Position numbers and translations under genes: made by a program. Shown in pieces: positions 1 to 8,305 of a DNA stretch of 64,000 bases. Source of the DNA: Staphylococcus sp. GSSP0090 (GTDB taxonomy: Bacteria; Bacillota; Bacilli; Staphylococcales; Staphylococcaceae); assembly GCF_013391405.1 (NCBI RefSeq), contig NZ_JACBFD010000044.1:207239-271238 (forward strand). The letters are read 5' to 3'. The notes under the pieces were generated by a model. That model made no database searches and was not told the origin of the DNA. It saw only the letters and a list, made by a program, of their open reading frames with translations. Each line of letters starts with the position of its first letter. The stretch's first letter is position 1.

Positions 1-46
1 CTTGAATTATTACAATTACAGTGACGAAAGAGTAAAGGATGATTAA
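1..46 (+). CDS. yqeK: YqeK-like HD-domain phosphohydrolase, C-terminal end only
   Basis: Only the last 14 codons are in the window, in the frame whose first full codon starts at base 2, ending at TAA 44-46. The tail reads LNYYNYSDERVKDD. Its position directly before rsfS matches the yqeK-rsfS order of Bacillus and staphylococci, where YqeK is an HD-domain diadenosine tetraphosphate hydrolase. The stop abuts the rsfS ATG at base 47 with no gap, which suggests translational coupling. The call rests on context and a short tail; the frame is open to the left edge but cannot be confirmed as coding from this fragment. Confidence 0.6.
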   Translation, partial: LNYYNYSDERVKDD

Positions 47-400
47 ATGAAATCAGATCAATTATTAAAATTAGCTGTGGAAGCAACTGAGAACAAAAAA
101 GCAGAAGATATTATTTCTTTAAACATGCAAGGTATTAGTGATATGACAGACTATTTTGTGGTTTGCCACGGAAATAATGAAAAACAAGTTCAGTCTATTG
201 CACGTGCAGTCAAAGATGCAGCTAATGAAGCCGAAATTGAAGTTAAACGAATGGAAGGCTTTAATGAAGCAAGATGGATTCTTATTGATTTGGCAAATGT
301 AGTCGTACACGTATTCCATAAAGATGAACGAGATTATTATAATATTGAAAAATTATACAGAGATGCACCTCTAGAATCATATAGACAGGCTGTTTATTAA
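47..400 (+). CDS. rsfS: Ribosomal silencing factor RsfS
   Basis: 117 aa, the usual length for the Iojap/RsfS family. RsfS binds ribosomal protein L14 (uL14) on free 50S subunits and blocks joining with 30S when nutrients are short. The family core is visible: the segment around DMTDYFVVCHGNN (about residues 31-45) and the C-terminal WILIDLANVVVHVFH (about 77-91), followed by the usual DERDYYNIEKLY. The start ATG at 47 follows an AAAGGATGAT ribosome binding site that lies inside the end of the preceding yqeK. The next gene begins 2 bases after the stop, so this is an operon with the downstream methyltransferase. Confidence 0.95.
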   Translation: MKSDQLLKLAVEATENKKAEDIISLNMQGISDMTDYFVVCHGNNEKQVQSIARAVKDAANEAEIEVKRMEGFNEARWILIDLANVVVHVFHKDERDYYNIEKLYRDAPLESYRQAVY

Positions 401-402
401 AT

Positions 403-1119
403 ATGGCGCAATATGAAGAAATGAGTTTGTTTTATGATCAATTAACCTTAGACCAACCTTATGAAGATTGGCTAAGCATTGTTAATCATTTTGCAGGTAA
501 AAAGCAATCTATTTTAGACATTGGTTGTGGAACAGGTAGCTTAACTTCATTGTTTACTGAATTTGAGCAAGTGACAGGCATGGATCTTAGCGTTGATATG
601 TTAGCTATAGCCGCACAAAAGTCTCATTTCGTAAATTGGATTGAAGCTGATATGACTCAGTTTGAGCTGGACCAGCAATTTGACGTCATTACAATATTTT
701 GTGATTCTTTAAATTATTTGCCTGAGAAACAAAATGTTTCAGATACATTTAAAAATGTTTATCGTCATTTAGCTGAAGATGGTGTCTTTATGTTTGATGT
801 TCATACTGTTTATAAAATGAATACATTGTTTAACAACCAAAGTTATGTTGACGAATCTGAAGATGTTTTTTTAGGATGGGAAGCTGTCCAAGGTGAAGAA
901 CCACTGAGTGTTTGGCACGATATGACATTTTTTATTAAACAAGATAGTATCCATTATACAAGGTTTGATGAATCACATTATCAGCAAACTTATAATGAAA
1001 GTGAATATAAAGCCATGCTAAAAGAAGTTGGCTTTAGTCATATACAGACATTTGTTGATTTTGATATAAATAATCACACCGAAAATGGTTACAGATTATT
1101 TTTCATAGCTAAAAAATAA
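403..1119 (+). CDS. Class I SAM-dependent methyltransferase (YqeM-like)
   Basis: 238 aa. The N-terminal half is a Rossmann-fold methyltransferase with the SAM-binding glycine motif ILDIGCGTGSLT (about residues 38-49), the acidic post-II residue in VTGMDLSVDM, and motif IV-like FDVITIFCDSLNYL. The substrate is not recognisable from sequence. It sits 2 bases after rsfS in the conserved yqeK-rsfS-yqeM order, upstream of comEA. Homologues in Bacillus (YqeM) are uncharacterised methyltransferases. The gene ends 4 bases before the conserved AAGTAA motif of the comE regulatory region, so that region separates it from the competence operon. Confidence 0.85.
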   Translation: MAQYEEMSLFYDQLTLDQPYEDWLSIVNHFAGKKQSILDIGCGTGSLTSLFTEFEQVTGMDLSVDMLAIAAQKSHFVNWIEADMTQFELDQQFDVITIFCDSLNYLPEKQNVSDTFKNVYRHLAEDGVFMFDVHTVYKMNTLFNNQSYVDESEDVFLGWEAVQGEEPLSVWHDMTFFIKQDSIHYTRFDESHYQQTYNESEYKAMLKEVGFSHIQTFVDFDINNHTENGYRLFFIAKK

Positions 1120-1169
1120 AAGTAAAATCACTCCTTTATACGTGTTAAGTATAAAGGAGTGATTTTTTG
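1120..1169 (+). promoter_or_regulatory. comE operon control region: 17-bp inverted repeat masking the RBS, with candidate SigH promoter
   Basis: A perfect 17-bp inverted repeat occupies 1124-1140 and 1150-1166 with a 9-base loop. Its 3' arm contains the comEA Shine-Dalgarno (GGAG at 1156-1159). It ends in a T-run (1163-1168) in which the TTG start codon (1167-1169) lies. A full-length transcript would form an intrinsic terminator or hide the ribosome binding site. The motif AAGTAA (1120-1125), N13, TACGTGT (1139-1145) also occurs with identical spacing before comGA. It has the layout of a promoter that would start RNA at about 1151-1153, giving a leader of about 15 bases without the 5' arm. 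SigH control of comE and comG is known in S. aureus; assigning this motif to SigH is my inference. Confidence 0.75.
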
Positions 1170-1892
1170 CGGTTAGATTGGACAAAATGGAAAATAATCT
1201 ATGAGAAATATAGAATCGTTATCATGTTTGGATGTACACTAATGGTACTATTTATTATCTTTTGTTGTTATCAAACGTTTCATCTAAATAACGAAGATGA
1301 CTATAGCCAACCAAATCTAAATACAGATAAGGATTCATCATTAATCAACGAACAAAGCACCAATAACAAAACAAAGCAAAATAATAAAGAAAATATCACA
1401 TCAGAGAAAAGCGAGAACAAGGGAAGCTGCATTTTTGTAGATATTAAAGGCGCTGTACAACATCCTGATATTTATAAGATGAAAGATACGGATAGGGTTA
1501 AGCAATTAGTGGATAAAGCCATTTTATTAAAAGATGCTGATTTATCTAAAGTTAACTTGGCTGAAAAATTACAGGACCAAAAAGTGATCTATATTCCAAA
1601 AATTGGTGATGCAGATCAAGAAAATTTAAAAGCGCATGATTTTAGTACAAAAAATAACCACGTCGATAAAAGTGAAAATGATAATCACATAACAAACTCA
1701 GAAAAAATAAATGTTAATCATGCAACAGAAGCACAGTTATTAACAATCAATGGTATTGGACCATCTAAAGCAAAGGCTATAATAGAATACAGAGAACAAC
1801 ATGGTGCTTTCGAGTCTGTAGAGCAATTGAAAGACGTAAATGGCATTGGTGCTAAGACTTTAGAAAAAATCAGTGAAAAGCTCACTGTATAA
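1167..1892 (+). CDS. comEA: ComEA, competence DNA receptor
   Basis: 241 aa from a TTG start chosen because GGAG lies 7 bases upstream and no better in-frame start exists. ComEA is the membrane-anchored double-stranded DNA receptor of the transformation machinery. One N-terminal membrane segment (about residues 15-37) is followed by a low-complexity Asn/Lys/Ser linker. An SLBB-type domain follows (from about CIFVDIKGAVQHP). The C-terminal DNA-binding domain has two helix-hairpin-helix motifs (NGIGPSKAKAII and NGIGAKTLEKI, about 193-240). First gene of the comE operon. Its upstream region is a hairpin that overlaps the RBS and start, annotated separately. Confidence 0.95.
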   Translation: MRLDWTKWKIIYEKYRIVIMFGCTLMVLFIIFCCYQTFHLNNEDDYSQPNLNTDKDSSLINEQSTNNKTKQNNKENITSEKSENKGSCIFVDIKGAVQHPDIYKMKDTDRVKQLVDKAILLKDADLSKVNLAEKLQDQKVIYIPKIGDADQENLKAHDFSTKNNHVDKSENDNHITNSEKINVNHATEAQLLTINGIGPSKAKAIIEYREQHGAFESVEQLKDVNGIGAKTLEKISEKLTV

Positions 1893-1968
1893 TTTATAGT
1901 TGCATTATGTTTAAATTCAAATTAATCTATAATTAATTGAAAAAATAGATATATGGAGGTAAATCATC

Positions 1969-2430
1969 ATGGATCGTATCAAATGGGAAGAATATTTTAT
2001 GGCACAAAGTCATCTTTTAGCTTTGCGTTCTACCTGTGAACGTTTATCAGTTGGTGCTACTATAGTGAAAGATAATAGAATTATTGCCGGCGGATATAAT
2101 GGCTCAGTTTCAGGTGAAGTGCACTGTATTGATGAAGGATGTTTATTAGAAGACGGTCATTGTATTAGAACGATACACGCTGAGATGAATGCTTTACTCC
2201 AATGTGCTAAGCAAGGAGTATCTACAGATGGTGCCACGATATATGTTACTCATTTTCCTTGTTTGAACTGTACTAAATCAATCATACAATCTGGTATCAG
2301 TACAATATATTATGCTGAAGATTATCATAACCATACATATGCATTGGAATTATTGAAACAAGCTGGTATAAATTATAAAAAAATCGCATTTGATCAAGAG
2401 CATGTAGCACAATATTTATTGAATAAATAA
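1969..2430 (+). CDS. comEB: ComEB, dCMP deaminase family protein
   Basis: 153 aa zinc-dependent deoxycytidylate deaminase-type protein. The catalytic signature HAEMNALLQC (about residues 69-78) supplies the zinc-binding His and catalytic Glu, and the PCLNC motif (about 97-101) gives the paired zinc Cys residues. Further Cys/His residues near CIDEGCLLEDGHC suggest the second zinc site seen in dCMP deaminases. Enzymes of this type convert dCMP to dUMP for thymidylate synthesis; in Bacillus ComEB is dispensable for transformation and has been linked to ComGA localisation. A strong GGAGG RBS (1954-1958) precedes the ATG. It lies between comEA and comEC. Confidence 0.92.
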   Translation: MDRIKWEEYFMAQSHLLALRSTCERLSVGATIVKDNRIIAGGYNGSVSGEVHCIDEGCLLEDGHCIRTIHAEMNALLQCAKQGVSTDGATIYVTHFPCLNCTKSIIQSGISTIYYAEDYHNHTYALELLKQAGINYKKIAFDQEHVAQYLLNK

Positions 2431-2465
2431 CTACGGTTTATTTTGGCTTAGCCTATTTAGTTGGT

Positions 2466-4643
2466 ATGCTTTGGCTACATCTCAAAATGCTTTCGGTACT
2501 TGTTTTCATATTCCTAATATTTTTATTAAAAGTAAAGCAGTTAAAATGGCAGCAAACACTTGTCATAATAAGTGTTCCATTCATATCTTTTGCATTTTTT
2601 CAAAGGTCTTATAATCTGGAATTAGAATACCAAAATAAAATGTTGTCTAAGCCTTTAAATACTAATGCAAAATTCATCACTAAACCTATAATAAGTGAGC
2701 ATACTTTAAGTGGTAAACTTCAAATTGATAATGATTATTTTCAATATTATTTCAAGTCGAATAGAAAAATAAGGAATGATTATGTATCAACATTAAATGG
2801 ACGTTCTTGTAAAATCCACGGTAATTTTAAATCCAATGGTGATGGTATTAATAGAAAACTATATATTAATCTCAAAAACATTGATTTATCAAGTTGTAAA
2901 TCAATGCCAATGCAATGGATGTCACTGTTGGAGATACATAAACAATATATTTATCATCGCCTTGTTGATGAACACAATGATGATCCCGGTAAAATAATTG
3001 CAATGATTACAGGTGATACTTCAAAGATTGAAGAGAAGCAATTAGAACACTTTAGAGAAGTTGGTATTTATCATTTACTGGCAATCAGTGGGACACATGT
3101 TACTGCGCTTGTCGGTATTATTTTTTATACTTTAAATAAATTTAAATGTCCGATATTTTTCATTAAAGGGATCATCTTCGCTTTGTTACCACTCTATGCT
3201 ATTTATACTGGTATGGTGCCAAGTGCGCTTCGCGCTGTATTAATGACACTAATTTTTCTATTACTCCCCAAAAAGTTGTATAACCAATCTATAAATATTT
3301 TATGTGTTGTTTTTGTTTTGCTTACATTGATATCTCCACAAATCATATATAATATTGGATTTCAATTTTCATTTTTCATTACTTTTTGCATCCTTTTCTC
3401 AATACCAATTTTCAAAGGTGCTCATATCATTAAAAGTACTATTTTCATAAGTATTATAGCGCAACTTTCGTCTTTTATAATTAGTGCAGTCCATTTTAAT
3501 CAAATTCAATGGATAGGTATAATAGCTAATTTATTTTTTGTCCCGTTTTACACATTTCTTTTATTTCCTATTACTTTAATATATTTTGTTGCACTTCATT
3601 TTCCATTTAAACTTATACCTCTAACAAAATGCGTAAATGCATTAATTTTTATTCATGATGACTTTATTTCAATTTTTATGAAGTTCTCAACTTTTAAATG
3701 GTATACTCCTGAATTATCCACATTTTATATTGCAATTGCTGTATTTCTTATCTTTGTTGCACTTATTATATTTGTTCACAAGCGTTATATTCTTTTTTTA
3801 ATCATTTTAGTTCTCTTATTTTTCATTGTAACTATTTTACCTAAATCAACGGATTACAGATTAACAATGCTAAACGTAAACCAAGGAGACGCGATATTAT
3901 TTGAAACAGATAAACAAGAATCTGTTCTTATAGATACGGGAGGTATACTAACTCATAAAGGTGAAGCAAACACACATACATTATCAAAGCGAAGAATATT
4001 ACCTACATTAAAAAAGCATGGTCTGACTAAAATCAATTATTTGATTATTACACACCCACATGTCGATCATATGGGGGAGTTAAGCTACTTAATGGAAAAA
4101 TATCAATTTGACCATATCATAATAAATGCAAATAGTTTCTCTTTTGAACAATTAAAGAGACTTAGTTCTCTATGTAAAATATATCAAACTAAATTATTAG
4201 ATTTTAAAACAATTAATCATTTGGTACTCAGTAAAGCAAATATCCGGCTGTTAGATGCTACAATACAAAACTCAGATGATTTGAATGAGCATTCTATTAT
4301 TACCTATATTCAATATAATCAATTTAAGATATTACTTATGGGAGATGCTTCAATACATAATGAATCACTTCTACTTAATAAATATAAGATTAGTAATTTA
4401 GATATATTGAAAGTAGGGCATCATGGAAGTAAAACAAGTTCCAGTGCAAACTTTTTGAAATTGATTCATCCCAAAATAAGCTTAATATCTGTTGGTCAAA
4501 ATAATAGATATAAATTACCGAACATTGAAGTAATTAATCGATTAAAGGCAATAAGATCTAAAATATATATGACTAGTCAATCTGGAGAAGTTACAATAAC
4601 TTTATCCCAATCGATACGAATTAAATCACAATATCATGAATGA
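2466..4643 (+). CDS. comEC: ComEC/Rec2, competence DNA channel
   Basis: 725 aa polytopic membrane protein that forms the channel for single-stranded DNA entry in transformation. Order: N-terminal membrane helices, an extracytoplasmic OB-like region (about residues 65-150), the competence domain with many helices (about 180-460, including HLLAISGTHV), then a C-terminal metallo-beta-lactamase domain. That domain has HPHVDH at about residue 530 and GHHGSKTSSS at about 650, the proposed nuclease site. The listed start is the first canonical in-frame codon, but it has no ribosome binding site. The reading frame stays open upstream to 2427 with hydrophobic, coding-like codons and no ATG/GTG/TTG, so the real N-terminus is uncertain. 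Confidence 0.9.
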   Translation: MLWLHLKMLSVLVFIFLIFLLKVKQLKWQQTLVIISVPFISFAFFQRSYNLELEYQNKMLSKPLNTNAKFITKPIISEHTLSGKLQIDNDYFQYYFKSNRKIRNDYVSTLNGRSCKIHGNFKSNGDGINRKLYINLKNIDLSSCKSMPMQWMSLLEIHKQYIYHRLVDEHNDDPGKIIAMITGDTSKIEEKQLEHFREVGIYHLLAISGTHVTALVGIIFYTLNKFKCPIFFIKGIIFALLPLYAIYTGMVPSALRAVLMTLIFLLLPKKLYNQSINILCVVFVLLTLISPQIIYNIGFQFSFFITFCILFSIPIFKGAHIIKSTIFISIIAQLSSFIISAVHFNQIQWIGIIANLFFVPFYTFLLFPITLIYFVALHFPFKLIPLTKCVNALIFIHDDFISIFMKFSTFKWYTPELSTFYIAIAVFLIFVALIIFVHKRYILFLIILVLLFFIVTILPKSTDYRLTMLNVNQGDAILFETDKQESVLIDTGGILTHKGEANTHTLSKRRILPTLKKHGLTKINYLIITHPHVDHMGELSYLMEKYQFDHIIINANSFSFEQLKRLSSLCKIYQTKLLDFKTINHLVLSKANIRLLDATIQNSDDLNEHSIITYIQYNQFKILLMGDASIHNESLLLNKYKISNLDILKVGHHGSKTSSSANFLKLIHPKISLISVGQNNRYKLPNIEVINRLKAIRSKIYMTSQSGEVTITLSQSIRIKSQYHE

Positions 4644-4714
4644 TTTGGGTAGAGAGAACATATACTGCATGATATAATAATTTAATGTTTAATAGTGACG
4701 AAAGGGTGCTACAT

Positions 4715-5689
4715 ATGAGCAATAATATAATAACAATATACGGAGAAGTACCTGAACTTATAGAAAAAAAATCAACAGAACTTATAAATAAATATCTAAA
4801 TGAACCTAAAGATGATTTTAACTTCGCAAAATTCAATTTATACGAAGATGATTTGGCACCCGTAATAGAAGAAACATTGACCATGCCTTTTTTCTCTGAT
4901 AAAAAAGCTGTACTTGTTCAAAACGCATACTTATTCACTGGAGAAAAACCTCCCAAAGATTTAAATCATAATATAGATCAACTCATTGAGTTTATTGAAA
5001 AATATGATGGGGAATCGTTAATTATCTTTGAGGTCTATCACAGTAAATTAGATGAACGAAAAAAATTAGTGAAAACATTAAAAAAGAATGCTCAATTAAA
5101 AAAAATAGAACAAATGTCAGAAGAAGAAATTATGCAGTGGATAAAAAAGGAACTCCATGATAATTTTAAGGACATTAAACAGGATGCGCTCGATTTATTT
5201 ATAGAACTCACAGGTGTTAATTTTAATATGGTCAAACAAGAACTTGAAAAATTGATATTATTCTTAGGTGATAGACCCACTATTAATAAGCAAGATGTTT
5301 ATCAAATTGTTAATAGAAGTTTAGAACAAAACGTATTTTTACTTACGGATTATATTCAAAAAAATAAAAAATCAAATGCCATTCAATTGGTTAATGATTT
5401 GATTGCAATGAAAGAAGAACCAATTAAATTATTAGCACTCATTACGAGTAATTATCGCCTTTTTTATCAATCTAAGATATTAAGTCAAAAGGGTTATAGT
5501 GGTCAGCAAATTGCCAAAACAATAAATGTTCATCCATACAGAGTTAAGTTAGCGCTTAACCAGGCAAGAAACTATCAACTTGAAAGTTTGCTTAATATTA
5601 TAGATTCGTGTGCAGAAACAGATTATAAATTAAAATCATCCTATATGGATAAACATCTCATTTTAGAATTATTTATTTTATCATTATAG
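4715..5689 (+). CDS. holA: DNA polymerase III delta subunit
   Basis: 324 aa, normal for HolA (YqeN). The delta subunit opens the beta sliding clamp as part of the clamp loader. The N-terminal segment IITIYGEVPELIEKK is the degenerate nucleotide-binding domain start. PFFSDKKAVLVQNA is the conserved family segment at about residue 60, and the C-terminal collar domain contains LDERKKLVK and the helical LLALITSNYRLFYQ. The ATG at 4715 is preferred over 4685 because an AAAGGG RBS precedes it and homologues begin at this point. It follows comEC in the usual Firmicute order. Confidence 0.92.
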   Translation: MSNNIITIYGEVPELIEKKSTELINKYLNEPKDDFNFAKFNLYEDDLAPVIEETLTMPFFSDKKAVLVQNAYLFTGEKPPKDLNHNIDQLIEFIEKYDGESLIIFEVYHSKLDERKKLVKTLKKNAQLKKIEQMSEEEIMQWIKKELHDNFKDIKQDALDLFIELTGVNFNMVKQELEKLILFLGDRPTINKQDVYQIVNRSLEQNVFLLTDYIQKNKKSNAIQLVNDLIAMKEEPIKLLALITSNYRLFYQSKILSQKGYSGQQIAKTINVHPYRVKLALNQARNYQLESLLNIIDSCAETDYKLKSSYMDKHLILELFILSL

Positions 5690-5776
5690 TTTTGTAACTA
5701 AGTCATGTCATGTTGTGTTGCATATACAAAATTTGGGGCTTAATCATAAATAGCAGATTGTACATAAAAGAAGGCA

Positions 5777-5807
5777 TAAAAAAAGTTCAAGCAATTGCTT
5801 GAACTTT
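5777..5807 (-). terminator. Rho-independent terminator of rpsT
   Basis: A self-complementary block at 5782-5807 (AAAGTTCAAGC with its mirror GCTTGAACTTT) sits just after the rpsT stop. On the minus strand it is followed by a run of seven T residues ending near 5778. It may also act weakly for holA on the plus strand, but the T-run is clearly on the rpsT side. Confidence 0.85.
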
Positions 5808-5811
5808 AATA

Positions 5812-6063
5812 TTATTTAGCAGCTGTCATTAATGATGACTTAATACGAGCAGCTTTGTTATCGTGGATTAAGTTGCGTTGCGCAGCTTTATCTACTTTTT
5901 TCAAAGCAAAACTTAATAAGTCAGCTTTGTTATCAGCATTTGATTCTAAAGCTGAATGAGCTCTTTTAACTGCTGTACGCATTTCGTTTTTTTGAGAAAT
6001 ATTACGTTCTTCAGCAGTGCGTGTTGTATTAACACGTTTAATTGCAGATTTGATGTTTGGCAT
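5812..6063 (-). CDS. rpsT: 30S ribosomal protein S20 (bS20)
   Basis: 83 aa, Lys/Arg/Ala-rich, starting MPNIKSAIKRVNTT, the standard N-terminus of bS20, which binds the 5' domain of 16S rRNA. The start at 6063 is chosen over an in-frame ATG nine bases upstream because AGGAGGTG (complement at 6070-6077) is well spaced from it. Monocistronic on the minus strand, divergent from lepA, with its own promoter and terminator. In Firmicutes rpsT commonly sits between holA and lepA, as here. Confidence 0.97.
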   Translation of the reverse strand: MPNIKSAIKRVNTTRTAEERNISQKNEMRTAVKRAHSALESNADNKADLLSFALKKVDKAAQRNLIHDNKAARIKSSLMTAAK

Positions 6064-6123
6064 GTGTGTCACCTCCTAAAAGTGATCTTCGCTATCAAAA
6101 TGAATTTGATTACAACAAGAAAT

Positions 6124-6152
6124 ATTTTATCAAAACAAGCGACTTTCTGCAA
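6124..6152 (-). promoter_or_regulatory. SigA-type promoter of rpsT
   Basis: Reading the minus strand: -35 TTGCAG (6152-6147), a 17-base spacer, and -10 TAAAAT (6129-6124) preceded by TG, giving an extended -10. It is correctly oriented 60-90 bases before the rpsT start. Confidence 0.75.
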
Positions 6153-6299
6153 TGATTTATTTGTGAGTCGCCCGTAAATTCAATATAAATGATACAATAA
6201 TATATAAAGTTATGAAACACTTTTCAATAAAATTTGCTAAAAAACCATCAATAGGTGAATTAATATTTTTGATTATTAAAAATGATTGGCTTTGCAAGT

Positions 6300-6328
6300 T
6301 TGCAATTACATTGTAAAAACGTTATTAT
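6300..6328 (+). promoter_or_regulatory. SigA-type promoter of lepA
   Basis: TTGCAA (6300-6305), 17-base spacer, TATTAT (6323-6328), about 60 bases upstream of the lepA start. The spacing is ideal and each hexamer differs by one or two bases from consensus. Confidence 0.65.
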
Positions 6329-6386
6329 ATCAAAGAATGTCATACATACAAACGGGCTAGAATTATGAAAGTGAGAAGGATAATAC

Positions 6387-8210
6387 ATGGATAAACAAGA
6401 TCGTTATAATCGACGCAAAAATATAAGAAACTTTTCTATTATCGCACATATAGACCATGGTAAATCTACATTAGCTGATAGAATTTTAGAAAATACGAAA
6501 TCAGTTGAAACAAGAGAAATGCAATCACAATTGTTAGATTCTATGGACTTAGAAAGAGAACGTGGTATTACAATCAAATTAAACGCAGTACGATTGAAAT
6601 ATGAAGCAAAAGATGGAGAAACGTATACGTTTCATCTAATTGATACTCCGGGGCATGTAGATTTTACATATGAAGTATCTAGATCACTTGCAGCGTGTGA
6701 GGGCGCTATTTTAGTAGTGGATGCGGCGCAAGGTATTGAAGCGCAAACTTTAGCGAATGTCTATTTAGCACTGGATAATGATTTAGAACTTTTACCAGTA
6801 ATCAATAAAATAGATTTACCTGCAGCTGAGCCTGAGCGTGTTAAACAAGAACTTGAAGACGTTATTGGCATTGATAAAGAAGATGTTGTTCTTGCAAGTG
6901 CGAAATCAAATATAGGTATTGAAGACATTTTAGAAAAAATTGTTGAGGTAGTACCGCCACCAGAAGGTGATCCAGAGGAACCATTAAAGGCTTTGATTTT
7001 TGATTCTGAATATGATCCATATAGAGGTGTTATTTCATCCATACGTGTGATGGAAGGCGTTGTTAAAGCTGGAGATCGTATCAAAATGATGGCTACTGGA
7101 AAAGAATTTGAAGTAACTGAAGTAGGCATTAATACTCCGAAACAGTTATCGGTAGATGAATTAACTGTTGGAGATGTAGGTTATATCATTGCAAGTATTA
7201 AAAATGTTGACGATTCACGTGTAGGTGATACAATCACTCACGCAGAACGACCTGCTGAAGCTCCATTACAAGGTTATAAAAAAATGAATCCAATGGTATT
7301 CTGTGGCTTATTCCCTATCGATAATAAAGATTATAATGATTTAAGAGAAGCTTTAGAGAAGCTCCAATTAAACGATGCATCTTTAGAATTCGAACCAGAA
7401 TCTTCTCAAGCATTAGGCTTTGGCTATCGTACTGGTTTCTTGGGTATGTTGCATATGGAAATTATTCAAGAAAGAATTGAACGTGAATTTGGTATTGAAT
7501 TAATTGCAACTGCACCATCTGTAATTTATCAATGTATATTAAAATCTGGTGAGGAAGTATCTGTAGATAATCCAGCAAATATGCCAGAACGTGATAAAAT
7601 AGAAACGATTTATGAGCCTTTCGTTCGTGCTACGATGATGGTTCCAAATGATTATGTTGGTGCTGTCATGGAATTATGTCAGCGTAAACGTGGACAATTT
7701 ATAAATATGGAATATATGGATGATATAAGAGTCAATATTATATATGAAATCCCATTATCGGAAGTCGTGTTTGATTTCTTCGATCAATTAAAATCTAACA
7801 CTAAAGGTTATGCTTCATTTGATTATGAATTTATTGATAATAAAGAAAGCGACCTTGTTAAGATGGACATATTGTTAAATGGCGAAAAAGTCGATGCCTT
7901 AAGTTTTATTGTTCATAAGGAATTTGCATATGATCGTGGTAAAACGCTTGTTGAAAAGTTAAAAACATTAATACCAAGACAGCAATTTGAAGTGCCAGTA
8001 CAAGCTGCTGTAGGTCAGAAAATTGTAGCAAGAACAAACATTAAATCTATGGGTAAAAATGTGTTATCTAAATGTTACGGTGGAGATATTACACGTAAAA
8101 GAAAATTATTAGAAAAACAAAAAGCAGGTAAGGCTAAGATGAAAGCAGTTGGAAATGTAGAAATTCCACAAGATGCTTTCCTTGCAGTGCTCAAAATGGA
8201 TGAAGATTAA
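6387..8210 (+). CDS. lepA: Elongation factor 4 (LepA)
   Basis: 607 aa translational GTPase, full length. LepA/EF4 binds ribosomes and has been linked to back-translocation and 30S maturation. GTPase motifs are intact: AHIDHGKST (about residues 20-28), [16 protein letters not shown] (about 87-94), NKIDLP (about 141-146) and SAKS. EF-G-like domains II, III and V follow. The C-terminal LepA-specific domain ends [31 protein letters not shown] precedes ATG 6387. It has its own promoter and a strong terminator before hemW. Confidence 0.98.
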   Translation: MDKQDRYNRRKNIRNFSIIAHIDHGKSTLADRILENTKSVETREMQSQLLDSMDLERERGITIKLNAVRLKYEAKDGETYTFHLIDTPGHVDFTYEVSRSLAACEGAILVVDAAQGIEAQTLANVYLALDNDLELLPVINKIDLPAAEPERVKQELEDVIGIDKEDVVLASAKSNIGIEDILEKIVEVVPPPEGDPEEPLKALIFDSEYDPYRGVISSIRVMEGVVKAGDRIKMMATGKEFEVTEVGINTPKQLSVDELTVGDVGYIIASIKNVDDSRVGDTITHAERPAEAPLQGYKKMNPMVFCGLFPIDNKDYNDLREALEKLQLNDASLEFEPESSQALGFGYRTGFLGMLHMEIIQERIEREFGIELIATAPSVIYQCILKSGEEVSVDNPANMPERDKIETIYEPFVRATMMVPNDYVGAVMELCQRKRGQFINMEYMDDIRVNIIYEIPLSEVVFDFFDQLKSNTKGYASFDYEFIDNKESDLVKMDILLNGEKVDALSFIVHKEFAYDRGKTLVEKLKTLIPRQQFEVPVQAAVGQKIVARTNIKSMGKNVLSKCYGGDITRKRKLLEKQKAGKAKMKAVGNVEIPQDAFLAVLKMDED

Positions 8211-8223
8211 TATGATTTAAAAA

Positions 8224-8263
8224 TTGGGGCCTTAAATCCACACGATTTATGCCCCAGTTTTTT
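8224..8263 (+). terminator. Rho-independent terminator after lepA
   Basis: Stem TGGGGC (8225-8230) with GCCCCA (8251-8256), an inner pairing AAATC/GATTT, then six T residues (8258-8263). An apparent upstream start for hemW at 8249 lies inside this stem, which argues against it. Confidence 0.85.
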
Positions 8264-8305
8264 ATGAAACATGAACTTTTTAATATGAAAGTAGGTGAAC
8301 ACAAT

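Larger units (their letters stand above)
6064..6386. other. Divergent intergenic region between rpsT and lepA (323 bases)
   Basis: No gene is visible. The left part holds the rpsT RBS and promoter on the minus strand; the right part holds a plus-strand promoter for lepA. The middle (about 6160-6295) is AT-rich and I see no convincing RNA structure or repeat in it. Confidence 0.7.

Noticed and set aside
7042..7048. Another TACGTGT inside lepA
   Set aside because: It is within coding sequence and has no AAGTAA at the 13-base distance, so it does not carry the competence-type bipartite motif.
6761..7129. 122-aa open frame on the minus strand opposite lepA
   Set aside because: Antisense shadow of a highly conserved GTPase gene with Ser-rich, uninformative sequence.
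8249..8305. Longer hemW start
   Set aside because: The extension lies in the lepA terminator and T-run and lacks a suitable RBS; ATG 8306 has AGGTGA.
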